Source of the DNA: Rubricoccus sp038746605
Lineage (GTDB): Bacteria; Bacteroidota; Rhodothermia; Rhodothermales; Rubricoccaceae
Length of the DNA stretch: 64,000 bases
Reading direction: 5' to 3'
Assembly: GCA_038746605.1 (NCBI GenBank)
Contig: JBCDKM010000006.1
Span: 124,001-188,000, forward strand
The notes below the pieces were generated by a model. It was not told where the DNA came from and did no database searches. It saw nothing but the letters and a program-made list of their open reading frames with translations. The translations under genes were made by a program, and so were the position numbers. Below, piece by piece: positions 62,834-64,000 of this stretch. The stretch's first letter is position 1, and each line of letters starts with the position of its first letter.

Positions 62834-64000
62834 CGCTCGTCCAGTTTCTCCGCCTCCTCCGGCGGCACGCGCTCCTGCTCACGGCCGTCCCTGTCGTCCT
62901 CGCCGCCGCTGCCTTCTATTTCACGCGCGACCTCCCGCGCGAGTACGTCGCCAGCACGACGCTCTACACCGGCTTCGTCTCCGGCTACTCCATCGACTCC
63001 GAGAACGGCTCGCGCGTGGATTACCTCACCACGCAGACCGCCTTCGACAACCTCATCCAGCTCATCAAGAGCCGCGAGACCGTCGAGCGCGTCGCGCTGG
63101 AGCTGATCGCGCGCCGCTCCGACGGTCGCCTTCGCCTGCAAGAGGACACCGACATACCCGTGCTGCGCGTCGCCAGCCCCGCCCGCCTCGGTGCCGAGGC
63201 GGAGGACGTCGGCAGCCCGGTCTATGCCGCGCTCTACGTAGATCCCTCGCCGTTCAACGTGACCACGCTTCAGGAGGGCATTCACGCGACACGCGTCGGA
63301 AGCTCGGACATGGTCGAGGTCCGCTACGCCGCGCCGGATCCCGCCCTCGCGCAGCTCACGCTCCAGCTTCTCTTGGACGACGTGGTCCGCGAGTTCCGCG
63401 ACATGAAGACGCGCCAGACCGGCGGCGTCGTGGAGTTCTTCGAGGAGCAGACCGCCCTCGCGGACAGCGCGCTGCGCCGAGCCGTCGCCGGGACGCGCGA
63501 GTTCGGTGTGCAGAACCGGATCATCAACTACTACGAGCAGACCAAGTACGTCGCCTCGCAGAAGGAGAGCCTGGACCACGAGGTGCAACAGGAGGAGATG
63601 GCGCTGGCCGCCTCGGAGGACGCCCTTCGCGATACCGAGCGCCGCCTGAGTGAGCGCGAGGCCGTCCTGACCCAGAGCGACGCTGTCGCGCAGCAGCGCC
63701 GCGCTCTCTCCGCCGCCACCGCCCGCGCCACCCGCGCCGAAGCCCTCGGCACGCCCGACACCGCCGCCGAGGCGGAGGTGGACTCCCTCCGCTCCGTGCT
63801 CGACGGGACCGTGCGCGGCCTCCACACGCTCAGCCACTCCGAGCAGGGCGTCTCGCGCAGCGCCCTCACCGGCGCCTGGCTCACCCACGCGACGCAGGTC
63901 ACCGAGCGCCGAGCCCGCCTCGCCGTCCTCCGCCAGCGCCGCGACGAGTACCAGCGCGTCTACGATGTCTTCGCGCCGCTCGGCTCCACGCTCAACAGCC
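62830..64000 (+). CDS. Wzz/GumC-like polysaccharide chain-length/export protein (3' end outside window)
   Basis: An inner-membrane polysaccharide co-polymerase, at least 390 residues, running off the window. TM1 is at about residues 13-32 (HALLLTAVPVVLAAAAFYFT), then the typical EYVASTTLYTGFVSGYSI and a periplasmic helical part (VEFFEEQTALADSALRRAVA). A long coiled coil follows from ~205 (NRIINYYEQTKYVASQKESL, EEMALAASEDALRDTERRLS). An in-frame palindrome copy lies at 63183-63202 (ARLGAEAE, residues ~117-124). The family regulates chain length and secretion of the polymer whose first sugar is set by the transferase at 60868. The second TM and any kinase domain are not visible. Confidence 0.85.
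   Translation, partial: MTLVQFLRLLRRHALLLTAVPVVLAAAAFYFTRDLPREYVASTTLYTGFVSGYSIDSENGSRVDYLTTQTAFDNLIQLIKSRETVERVALELIARRSDGRLRLQEDTDIPVLRVASPARLGAEAEDVGSPVYAALYVDPSPFNVTTLQEGIHATRVGSSDMVEVRYAAPDPALAQLTLQLLLDDVVREFRDMKTRQTGGVVEFFEEQTALADSALRRAVAGTREFGVQNRIINYYEQTKYVASQKESLDHEVQQEEMALAASEDALRDTERRLSEREAVLTQSDAVAQQRRALSAATARATRAEALGTPDTAAEAEVDSLRSVLDGTVRGLHTLSHSEQGVSRSALTGAWLTHATQVTERRARLAVLRQRRDEYQRVYDVFAPLGSTLNS
63183..63202 (+). repeat. Dispersed palindrome inside Wzz/GumC-like coding region
   Basis: CCGCCTCGGTGCCGAGGCGG, in frame, giving A-R-L-G-A-E-A-E between SP and DVGSPVY. The nucleotide sequence is a perfect short-form copy with a TG spacer. The insertion does not break the frame. Confidence 0.9.

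Noticed and set aside
1..64000. CRISPR array, rRNA or transposase genes
   Set aside because: No regularly spaced direct repeats of array type, no rRNA sequence, and no DDE or tyrosine transposase motif was found on either strand. The inverted repeat at 61842-61952 lacks any linked transposase.

Overview
The window is high-GC bacterial DNA from a Bacteroidota/Rhodothermota-type organism. Four large secreted proteins end in a type IX secretion (T9SS) type A sorting domain, and DUF5687 and LruC-domain proteins are present. Start codons mostly lack a Shine-Dalgarno sequence. These traits together suggest a marine Rubricoccaceae-like lineage; that placement is inference.

Layout. (1) 1-16258 is the structural half of a tailed-phage genome on the + strand: the end of a major capsid gene, two tRNA genes, Mu gp36/gp37-like connector and completion proteins, tail tube, a tail assembly chaperone with an apparent -1 frameshift, tape measure, tail-tip proteins and fibre proteins. 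No integrase, terminase, portal or lysis gene lies in the window, so prophage status is not shown directly. (2) 16259-24328 is a TetR regulator with a palindromic operator, followed by a TolC / membrane-fusion lipoprotein / RND permease operon. (3) 24465-27104 holds a SpoIIAA-like protein, a metallo-beta-lactamase-fold hydrolase and a membrane class III nucleotide cyclase. (4) 27269-49374 is a surface/secretome block: four T9SS cargo genes on the - strand, an ABC ATPase/DUF5687 membrane pair, a VCBS-repeat protein with a broken sorting domain, and another secreted protein. (5) 49547-53923 has an AAA ATPase, a lipoprotein, glutaryl-CoA dehydrogenase and a toxin-antitoxin-like nucleotidyltransferase pair. 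(6) 53956-58630 is a phosphorelay: hybrid kinase with HPt, LytTR regulator, and a divergent stand-alone receiver. (7) 58809-64000 starts an exopolysaccharide locus: LruC lipoprotein, sugar transferase, short TolC-like protein and Wzz/GumC-like protein running off the end.

Three signals go beyond the gene list. First, TGAGCC-N15-TCCGAT occurs with identical spacing 27-30 nt ahead of all four intact T9SS cargo genes and of no other gene seen, so it looks like a dedicated promoter class. Second, a palindromic family (CCGCCTCGG-nn-CCGAGGCGG, plus a long-loop form) sits at gene 3' ends throughout and has twice entered coding sequence, giving the octapeptide ARLGAEAE in two unrelated proteins. Third, the tail assembly chaperone has a canonical X XXY YYZ slippery heptamer, CCCTTTT, giving a lambda G/GT-like arrangement.
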